Of a stretch of 64,000 bases of DNA, positions 9,165-19,985 are shown in pieces (the first letter of the stretch is position 1; the number at the start of each line of letters is the position of its first letter). The stretch lies in NCBI GenBank assembly GCA_016801885.1, contig JAFBJY010000268.1:1-64000 (forward strand), in the 5' to 3' direction. Origin of the DNA: Toxotes chatareus (lineage: Eukaryota; Chordata; Actinopteri; Toxotidae). A model generated the notes under the pieces. It saw only the letters and a program-made list of their open reading frames with translations. It was not told the origin of the DNA and did no database searches. Position numbers and translations under genes: made by a program.

Positions 9165-9600
9165 GGCTGCACTGTTAAAGGAAACAGAGCACAGAAGCAA
9201 AAAGCTGTCATGATTGGTAATTATTTACATGACAGTCTGCATAGAATATTAATCCAAAATGTATCTGTAGCAGAGTGGAACATTAAATATAGTAATGTGT
9301 CAGAAATGGATCATTGTAGACAATAAACAGCAGCAGAGAACATGCAGCTCCGGAGCCAGAGATACCTGCAGAAAGGTACAGAGAAAGAGAGAACAGAGAG
9401 AAACAAGCACAGGACTACGGGACAGAGAGGACACAGAGTTAATGACATGGAATAAAGGATGGTTCAGTTGCCTGAGCCAGCCCTACTATGGGCTTTATCC
9501 CTAACTGTAACAGTGTCTATAAAAATAATTGTGACTAACTATAGGTTTAGTCATAATAACTAAAACTGTAACTACAACTAATTATAAGCTTTGTCAAACA
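9165..9600 (-). mobile_element. LINE 3' UTR fragment, inverted relative to the copy at 10.4-12.0 kb
   Basis: This stretch is the reverse complement, with scattered differences, of about 11095-11640. Shared landmarks include GGCTCAGGCAACTGAA, CTGCAGGTA and CTCCGGAGCTGCATG on the opposite strand, and GACAGCTTTTTGC. It carries only 3' untranslated sequence of the LINE, so it is 5'-truncated, typical of target-primed reverse transcription. The plus-strand short ORFs in it are not genes. Confidence 0.75.
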
Positions 9601-10369
9601 AAAAGTTTTTAGCCTAAATTTAAAATTACAGAGTGTGTCTGCTTCCTGAACCCTTATCTTCATGTTTACTGCTTGTTAATTGTTTAGTTTGCTCAGCTGT
9701 TCATTTATTTATAACTAAGTAGTGTGGCCCCAATATAAATAGTAATGTTGTTGTTTCACCACAAGAGGGAGATGGTGGTTTGGAGTCACTCCTGGTCAGC
9801 GGACGTCGACATGTGATTGTGTTGCTCAATGATGCTTCCACTTTGACTTCCTAGTATCATGTTGTTGAATGTGACAGACATCACTCATCTATACCTCAGG
9901 ATGAGGCCACTTTTTTAATGTGACTCTCGGTTTGTTTTATTTACTGCAATGTCAGCATGATGTTTACATGGCTATAAAATAAATGTAAAAAGAACAGTAG
10001 TCAGTGATGGCTGACCACTGTTTCTGATCCCTAGTGTGTAGGTAAACATACAACAATGTAAAAATATCACTGGATATGACATGATCAGATGATTAATACT
10101 GAATCAAAGCTGCGGTCGTCTTTAATTCACTGTGTTTAAAAAATGGATTCCAACAGTGACAGGTTTTCAAACATGACAAAACAGGTAAGATTTCAGAATC
10201 CAAAGCTGACAGAGAAGATAGAGACATACAGGATCATCTGTAGGTTCACATACAACAAACATTCAGCCTACAGATGCAATTATTTAGATTCTTGCTGCAT
10301 TTATTTTAAACTCACAGAATCTTTATCAGAACCATGTTTAGTTCCTAAAAGTTCAAAATGACTTTACAG
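9601..10369. other. Intergenic, nothing recognised
   Basis: AT-rich sequence between the two LINE copies. The short open frame at 10143-10361 has no family resemblance or splice context. Confidence 0.5.
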
Positions 10370-12000
10370 TATATTGTAGTGATTACTTATGATTTGTCTG
10401 AATTCAGACAAAACTGAGGTTATTTTGTTTGGTCCCAAACACCTCAGAAACAGTTTATCTAATCATATAGTTACTCTGGATGGCATTAATTTAGCCTCCA
10501 GTACGACTGTGAGGAACCTTGGAGTTATTTTTGATCAGGATCTGTCCTTTAACTCACATATAAAACAAGTCTCTAGGACCGCCTTTCTTTCACCTGCAAA
10601 TATCAGTAAGATTAGGAACATTCTGTCGCAGAGTGATGCTGAAAAATTAGTCCATGCTTTTGTTACTTCTAGGCTGGACTACTGTAATTCCCTATTATCA
10701 GGATGTCCAGTTAACTATCTAAAAGCATCCAGCTGATCCAAAATGCTGCAGCGAGAGTACTGACTGGAATTAGCAAGAGAGATCACATTACTCCTGTACT
10801 AACTTCTCTTCATTGGCTTCCTGTAAAATCCAGAATTGATTTTAAAATCCTTCTCCTTACATATAAGGCCCTCAATGGCCAGGCTCCTTCATATCTCAAA
10901 GAGCTGATAGTACCATATCATCCTAACAGATTGCTTCGTTCCCAGAATGCAGGTTTGCTTATGGTTCCCAAAATCTCTAAAAGTAGAATGGGAGGCCGAG
11001 CCTTTAGCTATCAGGCCCCTCTCCTATGGAACCAACTGCCAGTTTGGGTTCGGGAAGCAGACACCCTCTCTAATTTTAAAACGCAAGCTTAAAACCTTCT
11101 TGTTTGATAAAGCTTATAATTAGTTGTAGTTACAGTCCTAGTTATTTATTAAACTTATAGTTAGTCACAATTATCTCTATAGACACTGTTACAGTTAAGG
11201 ATATAGCCCTTAGTAGGGCTGGCTCAGGCAACTGAATCATCCCCTAGTTATGCTGCTATAGGCCTAGGGCTGCTGGGGACATCCCATGATTTACCGCGCA
11301 CTTCTTCTTCTTTCTCTTTCTCTCCTCAGACCCACTCTCAAATCTATTAGCCTTTATTACATGTCATTAACTCTGTGTCCTCTCTGTCCCGTAGTCCTGT
11401 GTTTGTTTCTCTCTGGTCTCTCTTTCTCTGTACCTTTCTGCAGGTACCTCTGGCTCCGGAGCTGCATGTCCTATGGTCCTGGCTCCACCCACCTGCTGCT
11501 GTTTATTGTTTATAATGATCTATTTCTAACATGTTTAATGTTCCGTTCTGCTACAGATAAATATTTGATTAATATTCTTTGCAAACTGTAATGTAAATAA
11601 TTACCAGTTATGACAGCTTTTTGCCTCCGTGCTCTGTTTCATAATTCTAATCTGCTGAGCACACATTATCCAATAACTGTTCACTAACTGTAATGTAAAT
11701 ACTGACCCACATTGTCTGTATTATGCTGCATGTCTTTCTCCCCCTCTCCTCCATTCCTAGCTGTCCTGTCTTCCTCCTTTTCCTCCTTTCACCCAGCCCG
11801 GCCATCGGCAGGAGGGTCCCCCATCTGAGCCAGGTTCTGCTCAAGGTTTCTTCCTGTTAAAAGGGAGTTTTCCTTGCCACTGTCGCCTTAAGTGCTTGCT
11901 CTGGGGTCAGGCTCTGGGTCTCTGTAAAGCGCTTTGAGACAATTTTGATTGTGGAAGGCGCTATATAAATAAAATTGAATTGAATTGAATTGAATTTAAT
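10370..12000 (+). mobile_element. 5'-truncated L2/Rex-like LINE
   Basis: Contains the C-terminal end of a reverse transcriptase (10389-11130), a 3' UTR, and a 3' terminus with GCGCTATATAAATAAAATTG followed by TTGAA repeats up to about 12000. Non-LTR elements of the L2/Rex group in fish end in such short tandem repeats (family knowledge). The 5' end is cut within the RT domain, so this copy cannot move by itself. A partial inverted copy of its 3' UTR lies at 9165-9600. Confidence 0.85.
10389..11130 (+). pseudogene. LINE reverse transcriptase, C-terminal part
   Basis: Starts within LNSDKTEVILFGPKHLRNSL and reads TTVRNLGVIFDQDLSFNSHI and VHAFVTSRLDYCNSLLSGCP, the hallmark thumb and C-terminal region of L2-type reverse transcriptases. 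The frame breaks at about 10725 in an A-run (AAAAGC), after which IQNAAARVLTGISKRDHITP-like coding continues in another frame through NQLPVWVREADTL to KTFLFDKAYN. One further frame break lies near 11085. The catalytic N-terminal part is absent because of 5' truncation. Confidence 0.85.
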
Positions 12001-14124
12001 AAATGAAGTGATTCAGACCACATGTGTACATGTAAAAGACTATATTAGTTATAAGGTTATTGTGTTTGTCGTCATCCCGGTTCAATCTCATGACTGGATT
12101 TAAAATTTCATTTGGAAATTTACTGTTTTGATGTAAAATAACTTCAGTGTCTCACTATGAGAGACTCCCACTCACTCATTCACTCACTGTCACCACTGAG
12201 ACAGCAGATACACTTTGAAGGAGTGAAGGTATTTGGAAAGTTTTCTTCGCTGCCCACATATGTCATATGGGTGTATATTTCACTGTTAACATGAAGAAAA
12301 TGAATGTGAACTGTAGCTGTGTTGCTTATTTTTTGTAATTCATTTGGTATTTTGAGAAGATTGAATATCATTAGTATGGGTTATGTTTTGGTTAGAGTTA
12401 GGCTTTCAGTTATGATGGTTAAGGTTAGGTTAAGGGCAAGGTGTGTGTGTGTGTCCTTTGATGTCTTTGATGTATCAACATTCTACAGCCTGATGTCACA
12501 GGCTGCAGTAAGTGGACACACAGCCAGAGACAAGTTCAGAAGTCAAACAGGAGCAGAAACAGTTGGACTGGACAGGACTTGCTCATGATTTAGGAAGAAA
12601 GAAGCACTCAGATATTTCTGCACAATTATTGACAAGGAAGGGAGGAGCTACTGCTGTTACCTACAGGAAAGTCCAGATCAGCTCCAAGGTTTTCAGTAAG
12701 TCAGTACATGTTAGTAGTTCATGTCAGTGTTTAGTTTAGAAGGTAATGTTTTGAAATGTTTTGTCCAAATGATATGTTTGTGAAATTGGGGCAGCAAGTA
12801 ATCATACCCATAAGCCCAGTGGTTTGATTGTGTGCTTGTCATTCATTGACAATGTTGAGTCTTTTTTTAATGCTGATCATGACTGTGAGATATTCTCATG
12901 GTTGCTCAACTTCTTAACTTTTTTTTGGTGTGATGCACTGTAGTTTGTGTTAAAGGAAAGGATTTCTAGGAAGTCTGTACTGTCTGCAACAAGATCCTTT
13001 CTAAAGAAATTCTAATGGAAATGATGGAGCATAAAATCCACAGTCCCTGTCCTGTGGAAAAGTTGACTTCCAGAGTTGAAAAGAAGCAAAATCTTCCAGG
13101 TATTTTTAGTCCATAATTCCCCTCTTTGTGTTTCTACACCTAATGTTTCCTTGCAAAGCTGTGGTGGAGAGATGGCAACACAGAGAGGAAATTCTGTTGG
13201 TGATTAATTTTGGAATTACTATTTGCACAGAAATAGGACTGTGGATTTTGTGGCCTATCATTTCCACAGAAATTTTTTAAAGAAGGGATCTCCTGGCAGC
13301 CAGTATGGACAGCAGGAAGAATAAGATCAAACACCAGTGCTTTGAATGTGGAAATGGGAATGTAAGTATATCTTTAAGTGATTTGGGTTTTTTATGCCTT
13401 TATTATGGACAGTAGAGAGATGACAGGAAATCAGGTGGAGGCAGAGGCATCAATGTTTCCAGTGGAAAGTGAATTAGGGATGTTGTGGTAGATGTTCAAA
13501 AGCTTAAGGTTGTTACAGAGGTGCCCTGAAAAGTAGCATATTTTGGGCTTTTTCCATTAGCACATAAGCTGTGATGGCATGCATTTTCATTACAGCCTCA
13601 CAGGAGTTAGCAGGGTAGCTGTGCCAAATTGCACTGTGTTGGTCCTGCTTGGTAGCAGAGCTGACCATTGCCAACCTATGGCATTCTCCTCCTTTAGCTG
13701 TGTCTGCAGTCGCTACACTCCTGTGTGTCTATGCTGTAGACTAGAGAAAGCTCTATTCTTAATTCTCTCTGTTTTCAGCTCTCAAGACTTTTGCAGCTTC
13801 TACCTGAACCTCTGTGATCTGGGGTTTACTTTCACTCCTCTGTTCCAGTTTGGACTTTCAGATATCAGCCTTATCTCACTGTTTACTGATCATTTTCAGC
13901 CACATCACAGCTGTTATGTTACTACTGATGCAAAGCAAACTTTTTGCTGTTTCTTTTAAACTAGGAAAAGGTTGTAAGAAAATGAAACGTGTTTCTCAGT
14001 GATTTAGCATCACTTTATTAGTGGTTCAGATGAACAAATCAGTTTGCTGTGCAGTAAAGTGGAAGAAACACTTGCAGCGTTCCAGCACAGCCTTAGTGAT
14101 AGTGAGTACACCTCCACAATGGAA
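12001..14124. other. Intergenic, no gene supported
   Basis: Two kilobases with only short random frames. There is a short GT run near 12440-12456 and a degenerate GGTTAGG-like stretch at 12388-12440. A segment near 13385-13440 (TTTATGCCTTTATTATGGAC) resembles a dispersed fish repeat. The open frame at 13579-13959 is Cys/Phe-rich without a domain match. Confidence 0.5.
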
Positions 14125-14181
14125 AACGGAGGGTTACTTGCGTAATCCCTGGTTCTTTGATAACAGAGTGAGGTGTTTCAC
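14125..14181. repeat. DIRS left extremity
   Basis: Begins AACGGAGGGTTACTTGCG and ends with GAGGTGTTTCAC. The 57 bases are the perfect reverse complement of 14350-14406, the first half of the internal complementary region. Confidence 0.9.
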
Positions 14182-14308
14182 TATGGGAATCGCCTTGGCG
14201 TGACCAACTACGGAAGCTCCAATGACATCACGTCTGTCTGTGACCGGTCGAGCCGTGCTCGAGACCCGCCCCTCTTATTAACACGGTCAACCGTCCCTCC
14301 TAAATCAT
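14173..14308. repeat. DIRS inverted terminal repeat, left
   Basis: About 136 bases matching the reverse complement of 19825-19965 with a few differences. Shared landmarks are TTTCACTATGGGAATCGCC, AGCTCCAATGACATCACGTC and CTCGAGACCCGCC. Located at the 3' end of the minus-strand element. Confidence 0.9.
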
Positions 14309-14349
14309 TTAAGCCGGTTTCTTACCGTGCCTGCAAGGAGGAAATGTTG

Positions 14350-14438
14350 GTGAAACACCTCACTCTGTTATCAAAGAACCAGGGATTACGCAAGTAACCC
14401 TCCGTTCTTTCTAACTTCGCCGGTGTTTCACTATGGGA
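14350..14438. repeat. DIRS internal complementary region (two halves overlapping at GTT)
   Basis: Bases 14350-14406 are complementary to the left extremity 14125-14181. Bases 14404-14438 (GTTCTTTCTAACTTCGC and onward) are complementary, with two small indels, to the right extremity 19949-19985. The halves share the three bases GTT at 14404-14406, which are complementary to the AAC found at both element ends. This is the layout expected for the template that restores both ends and closes the circle in DIRS1 replication (family knowledge). Confidence 0.88.
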
Positions 14439-14512
14439 GATATAGCCCACTCCCGGATTGCAGTAGCTCCCTGACGCCGTGACCCTTGGCGACTTGAAGA
14501 GAGCCTTTACCT

Positions 14513-15581
14513 TTACATTAAATCAGCAGTGCCTGCTTCCAGCACAGCGTGAGACAGTGACTGCTGGGCGACATTGAGCCTATAAAAGCGCACAAATGTG
14601 TGAGGTGTAGCCCAACTTGCTGCTGTACAAATGTCTTGAACTGACACTCCTCTGAATAAAGCCCACGATGAGGCCATGCCTCTGGTAGAGTGGGCTTTAA
14701 CTCCCATAGGAGACTGAGAGCCCTTACATCTGTAAGCAAGAGAAATGGCCTCCACAATCCAGTGCGACAGCCTTTATGCGGGACAATGGCCTGCCCTTAT
14801 GAGGAGTGGCCCAGGAAACAAACAGCTGATTGGTTCTCCTAAACCCAGCTGTTCTATCAACATACACCCCCAGAGCCACTGCACGGGGCACAGTGTGTGA
14901 AGCCGCCTTTCCTCCTCTGAGGAGAACGCGGTGGAGGTGAAAAGCCAACAGCTCTAAAGTAGGACATCTGTATGATGACTCCAGTACTTTAGGAACAAAT
15001 GCTGGATTAGGCCGCAGGCATGCTTTAGCATGCCCAGGGGCCATCTGCAAACAGGAAGGGTGGACTGACAAAGCCTGTAGGTCACTCACCCGCTTCGCAG
15101 TGGTTAAAGCCAGAAGCAGAGCAGTCTTAATTGAAAGAAATCTCAACCCCACCATCTCCATGGGCTCAAAAGGGTGGTCTGAAAGGGCATCCAGAACCAG
15201 CAACAAATCCCACAGAGGCACCAGGGGCCTGGACACTGGGAGCTTACGGCGGGCCCCCTTCATGAAGCGACACACCAAAGGATGTTGCCCCCACTGATTT
15301 ATCACCAAAACCTACATGACAAGCTGAAATTGCCGCCAAGTAAACCTTAATTGTGGAAAAAGGCTCGTCCTTTATCCAACAACTCCTGCAGAAAACACAG
15401 CACCTCCACCACAGAACACTGGAAAGGGATAGCGCCCTATTAGTGCACCATTCTCGAAAACCCGCCACTTACCACTGTAAAGTGAGCGAGTGGAGGAAGC
15501 TCTGGCATTCTGAATAGTGTCCACTACTTCAGGAGGCAGTCCTGCTGCATTCAAGTTCCACCTCTCACAGGCCAGACCCAA
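14513..15581 (-). pseudogene. DIRS tyrosine recombinase
   Basis: The integrase-like enzyme that would insert the circular DNA copy. Reading right to left, an N-terminal part (ASSTRSLYSGKWRVFENGAL) is followed by the catalytic domain. The first active-site Arg lies in TTAKRVSDLQALSV near 15095, HxxR in AHSTRGMASSWALFRG near 14690, and the nucleophilic Tyr in FVRFYRLNV near 14582. The recombinase needs at least three frames: breaks lie near 15450, 15300 and 14740. All four catalytic-site landmarks I can check are retained despite the breaks. It is the last ORF of the element, adjacent to the internal complementary region. Confidence 0.88.
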
Positions 15582-17414
15582 AGAGACAGGCGGTCTGGGT
15601 GAGGATGATAAATCTCGCCCCGTGCCTGAGAGAGAAGATCTCTGCGTATGGGGAGTGGCCCACGGCCTCGTCCACCAGAAGCTGCATTATCTCTGCTATC
15701 CAGTGTTTGGATGGCCACCGAGGAGCTCCCAAAATTAGCGACAGCTTCTGCTCCCACCTCTGGCCAGAGTCGGAGAGACCATGCTGAGAGGTGGGAAGGC
15801 GTATAGCAGGACATTCGGCCAGGGGTGGGCAAGAGCGTCCACGCCCAGAGGTGCGCTCGCGTCTGACAGGGAGAAGAACAGCGGGCAATGAGTGTTTTCT
15901 TGAGAGGCGAAGAGATCTACGTCTGCCTGGCCGTATCTCTGCCAAATCTGCTTCACCACCTGTGGGTGAAGCCTCCATTCCCCGTACAGTGGGTTCCCTC
16001 TGGACAATAAGTCCGCGCCTCTGTTCAGAACCCCTGCTACATGGGTCGCTCGGAGGAGGACAGGAATCGTACTGCCCCACACAATTAGCCTCTGAGCCAA
16101 CCTGTGCAGCTGCAGAGAGCGAGTGCCCCCCTGACGGTTGATATAAGCTACCACAGTGGAGTTGTCTGTCTTCACCAACACATGATGCCCCAGCAGATGA
16201 GGCAGAAAATGTTTGAGTGCTAACTCAAACACTGCTTGCATCTCTAGCATATTTATGTGAAGGAGCCATCTGAGGCGACCACACGCCATTGGCTGTTCTG
16301 CCCATCAACGTCGCGCCCCACCCCGACAGGGAAGCGTCCGTTGTCATGGTTACCCTGGACGACACCGTTCCCAGAGGCACGCCTGACGTCAGCATTGCCG
16401 GCTCTCTCCAAGGCGGAGGGCACGCAACGCACTGCGCCGTTACTTTCACTTTGCGGTGCAGATGACGCTGAGAGCAGAGATGCAGAGAAGCTGTCCATCG
16501 CTGAAAATCCCTCATCATCAGCAGCCCCAACTGCACCACAGATATCACCGACGCCATGAGACCGAGAAGTCGGAGACACAATCTGAACGTCACCACTTTT
16601 CCCAGTTGAAAAAGTGCGAGACAGTGTGTGAATGCCCTCTCCCTCTCCTCTGACAGCCTGACGCGATAAGAAAGGGAGTTTATGCAGAGCCCTAAATACT
16701 CTGTGCATTGCGCGGCTGCAGGCGTGCTCTTGGCCTCGCTTATTCTGAAACCGAGGTCTCTGAGGTGATTCAACACCATAACAGAATCTCTGAGAGCATA
16801 TGAGATAATCGTCTATGTACGAAAATATTCTGATGCCGCTGTTTCTCAACGGAAACAGAGCCGCTTCCACACACTTGCTGAATACCCTCGGAGCTAAAGA
16901 AAGGCCGAAAGGGATTGTCAGAGACTCGTAGGCCGCCCCTTGATACGCAAACCTGAGAAATTTTCTGTGTGCTGGATAAACAGCAATGTGAAAATATCGT
17001 CTGCTAAATCGATCGTCACAGACCAGTCGCTTTGACGGATCGAACGGCAGAGCACTTTGGGTGTTAGCATTCTGAATGTGTATCTGCGTAGATGCTTGTT
17101 TAACACACGGAGGTCTAAAATGGGCTGCAGGGACGAGCATCCCTTCTTTGGAATGAGGAAGTAGCGGAGTAAAACCCTGCTGAGTTTCCCCCGCTTGGGA
17201 CTGGTCTGATTGCGCGTTTGATTACTAACGCCGCAATCTCCTCTTCAAGACCTGAGCTGACGCTCCATTTGCTACAGAAGTTAACACACCGCTGAATTTT
17301 GGTGGTTTCACAGCAAACTGTAGTCTGTAACCCATGGCAACTGTTGTCAACACCCAGGGAGGAACTGCGCATGCGCCGCCACCGCTCCACTCGTGAAGCC
17401 AGCGGGCCCAACAC
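15565..17414 (-). pseudogene. DIRS reverse transcriptase, RNase H and DAM-like region
   Basis: The RT begins near 17410 (EEEIAALVIKRAIRPVPSGG), with fingers HRKFLRFAYQGAAYESLTIP and catalytic FSYIDDYLICSQ near 16830-16800. RNase H follows, with first Asp in TTDASLSGWG near 16340, Glu in NMLEMQAVFELA, Asp in VKTDNSTVVAYINR, and the last Asp in HVAGVLNRGADLLSR. Downstream DVDLFASQENTHCPLFFS and ALAHPWPNVLLYAFPPLS belong to the methyltransferase-like domain found after RNase H in DIRS elements (family knowledge). Frame breaks lie near 17115, 16780, 16280 and 15760. Catalytic residues are otherwise retained. Confidence 0.88.
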
Positions 17415-17824
17415 GTCGCCGCGTGAGTGGCGTCACCCGCCCATGACTGAGAGAACTGCTCCCAACTGGAGGAGTTTGAGCTCCCCTACTGGGAACAGCG
17501 GGCCACAGCAACGTTCTCTTTCCTTTTTATTGATTTGTTGTTTTGTAATTTTGGGGAGCACTCTGCCCTCGGCAACATGCCTGAATGCAGGAATGCATTC
17601 TTTAATATTTCTGTTTCCCCTGAAGAGAACAAAGGAACTGGTGGGACTGTAAAGTGTTTGGTGGCACTAACAGAGACCCTGGGAACATGTGGTAACACTG
17701 TTTGAGTGCTTGGTGACACTGTGTGACCTGCCCTGTGTCTCCTCTCCCTGAAACTGTGGGAGAGAGAGAGACTGAAGGAGGGCTCCTGAAGAACAGGGAA
17801 CCATAGGAGCCTCTGAACCTTGTA
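17415..17824 (-). other. DIRS spacer between gag and RT
   Basis: Within the element, between the gag stop and the RT start. Short frames on both strands, none with recognisable content. Confidence 0.5.
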
Positions 17825-19240
17825 TTAAGGGCTGAATCCCTCCGCCTTCTTTTCACCAGAGGAGAGAGAAGGGAGGGGAGGCTGTGTTAGAGTGTACAGC
17901 TTCTTCTTCCCCTCGCTGGGGTGGGAAGATGGCCGATTCCTTGCTGCCACTGCTGCAAAGGAATGTTTTCCCCATGGTTTTGGGTTCTCAGACTTAGACT
18001 GTTGGCCTGTCTGCTGTGCTGGCCCAGGCTTCTGCACCCTGGGTCCACCGTGCTTTCCCCTCATTGCTGCAGCAGCAAAGCCAGCACTGGGGGGCTGCGA
18101 TGCACGTGGCTGGGGTTTACGTGGTAAGCAGAGGTCAAAAGCTTCTCCCTCCTGCTTCCTGCGTGTGCTTGTTTCCCTCATCTTCTCCAATGCTGGGCCA
18201 AAGAGACCTTTGGTGGGGTCATATTCTGAATCCATGATCTCAGCCTTCTGAGAATCACTCAGACCAGACAAATTCTGCCACAAGGCTCTCTCACCTGTGA
18301 CTGCTAGCCCCATAACACGGCCACAACCCTGCACTGCTCCCCTAGAGGAGCGTAGGAGAAGATCATTCACCACACATATCTCATCCCAGAGGAGGGGTTA
18401 GGAGACTGAGAATCCAGCTGGCGACCCATTTCCTCCAGTATCTCAGCCTGATATGCAGACAGCAGTGTGACAGCGTTGAGGGAGCACACTGATTGTGCTG
18501 CATACTTGTATATCCTCTGGTAAATAGATGCAGTGAGGCGATCTGACTTACTGGGCAGAGAGATGCTTGAAGAGGCTGAGACTGATCTCCGACTGGGATG
18601 GAGGTGGTAAGCCACTGAAGGCTCCACAGCTGGGGTTCGGCCAACCCCAGCTCACTCATCCCCTAATTTCCAGCTTGGAACAGCCCTTGGTTGGCAACTT
18701 GCTCTTAAAGGGACTGGGCCAGTACCGACTCATTTCTTTCATACAAGCAGGCACTGCTGGAAGAAGCTGTTTGGGTGGAGGCTGGGCTGGCGGGAGCCTC
18801 TTACCATCATACAGGTCCCGCTCTGTTCCCTCAGCACCCTGGGCAGCTGGCCATGGGATTCCAAGCTTGGCTGCGGCCCGTTTGCAGACCTCATACAAGT
18901 CGCTGTCCATCGGTGGAGCCACCTCAGTAGCGCTTGATGGTCTGGACTGCTGGGGTGGGAAAGAAGAGTCATCCTCCTCTTCTTCCTCCATATCCCCCAT
19001 GTCGAGGAGGTCAGAGTTAGCGTCGCACTCTGCATCCTCATCTCCCAGTAGCCCTACATCCGAACTTTCAGAACAGTGGGGGCATAACTGGGGATTCTGT
19101 GTCCATAATGTCCGCCCAGCTCATCGGAGACTCGCGCCTGATGGACATCAGCCTTGGGAGTCGCGGCTGCCAGACAGGGATCCTGACTGTTAGCCACGGC
19201 TACTCTCAGCCTCCTTTCCAAAATTTTCTCCGGCATTGAT
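17825..19240 (-). pseudogene. DIRS gag-like ORF1
   Basis: The first ORF of the element in transcription order, starting with an M near 19236 and ending at 17825. It contains an acidic segment (MGDMEEEEEDDSSF), a proline-rich stretch (KRLPPAQPPPKQLLP), a conserved region VCSLNAVTLLSAYQAEILEE, and LFGPALEKMRETSTRRKQEG, ending in a basic tail. Nucleocapsid-like function is inferred from position; no zinc knuckle is seen. Frame changes near 19050, 18660, 18500 and 18370 split it. The plus-strand frames over this region are shadows of it. Confidence 0.78.
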
Positions 19241-19824
19241 GCGCAGTGAGAACAGGACTGTGGGTCCGATAAGCGAAGCCTGGGCGTGTTTAGTGCCCAT
19301 GCACGCTATATGCACATCGGGTGAGGGTCCCTGCCGAGATGGTGCATCTCCCGCATGACGCGGGACACGGGCGGATACAACCTCCTTGGCCTTGGCTCCG
19401 ACCCTTTGGCGGGGTTAGCGGCCATAGACATGCTAAAGGAAAGGCGGGGAATGGCTCTGATAAATTATCAGACTTGGTTTCGTCACGACACGTTAGCACT
19501 TGTCCACACTAGAGCTAGCAGCCAAGCTATAACCTAGCAAGTAGTAATGTTATGAGTTAGTTCGTCTTAACACGTTAGCTAACTCGTAATAAGTCCGGAT
19601 AACAAATGGATGTTAACCAAACCAAAATCAAACTCGCTTTGACCAACGCTTCAGTCTGTTTATTTCTCGTGAAGTACTTACTCGTAGCGCGATCCGGACT
19701 AAGAGGAAACCGCGTTCGACAGCGTACTCCTTGACGGGACGCCTAAGAACTGTTAAGCAGTTAGCCAAAATCCTGGAAGCAGCGTTGAGGGAGCAAAAGT
19801 AGTTCTCACGGGAAGAAAGCGAGA
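19241..19824 (-). promoter_or_regulatory. DIRS 5' leader
   Basis: Sequence between the 5' inverted terminal repeat and the gag start on the minus strand. It is non-coding, with CpG-containing stretches such as TAGCGCGATCCGGAC near 19686. In DIRS elements the promoter lies in or next to the 5' terminal repeat; no specific motif can be assigned here. Confidence 0.45.
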
Positions 19825-19985
19825 ATGATTTAGGAGGGGACGGTCGACCGTGTTAATAAGAGGCGGGTCTCGAGCACGGCTCGACGGGTCTGTCACAGAC
19901 AGACGTGATGTCATTGGAGCTTCCGTGGTTGGTCCGCGCCAAGGCGATTCCCATAGTGAAACACCGAGCGAAGTTAGAAAAGAAC
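19825..19985. repeat. DIRS inverted terminal repeat, right, with extremity
   Basis: Reverse complement of the left repeat over 19825-19965, then an outer segment to 19985 that pairs with 14404-14438. Ends in AAC. This is the 5' end of the minus-strand element. Confidence 0.9.

Larger units (their letters stand above)
14125..19985 (-). mobile_element. DIRS1-type tyrosine-recombinase retrotransposon
   Basis: A 5,861-base element read from right to left: gag-like ORF, reverse transcriptase/RNase H/DAM-like region, then tyrosine recombinase. Both ends carry inverted terminal repeats and both terminate in AAC on the plus strand (14125-14127 and 19983-19985). Inside the 3' end, an internal complementary region (14350-14438) pairs with both extremities. 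DIRS elements replicate through a circular intermediate and insert by recombinase without a target duplication (family knowledge). All ORFs have frame breaks, so this copy is probably inactive unless the breaks are consensus errors. Confidence 0.93.

Noticed and set aside
10143..10361. Coding gene of 72 codons
   Set aside because: No domain, no splice context, next to a truncated LINE.
12388..12440. Interstitial telomeric repeat
   Set aside because: Only degenerate GGTTAGG-like words, no tandem array.
14125..14406. Simple hairpin or attachment site independent of a transposon
   Set aside because: The pairing is fully explained as the DIRS left end and internal complementary region.
17892..19193. 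Plus-strand open frames of 73-208 codons over the DIRS gag
   Set aside because: Antisense shadows of the gag-like ORF; their composition mirrors it and no domain is seen.
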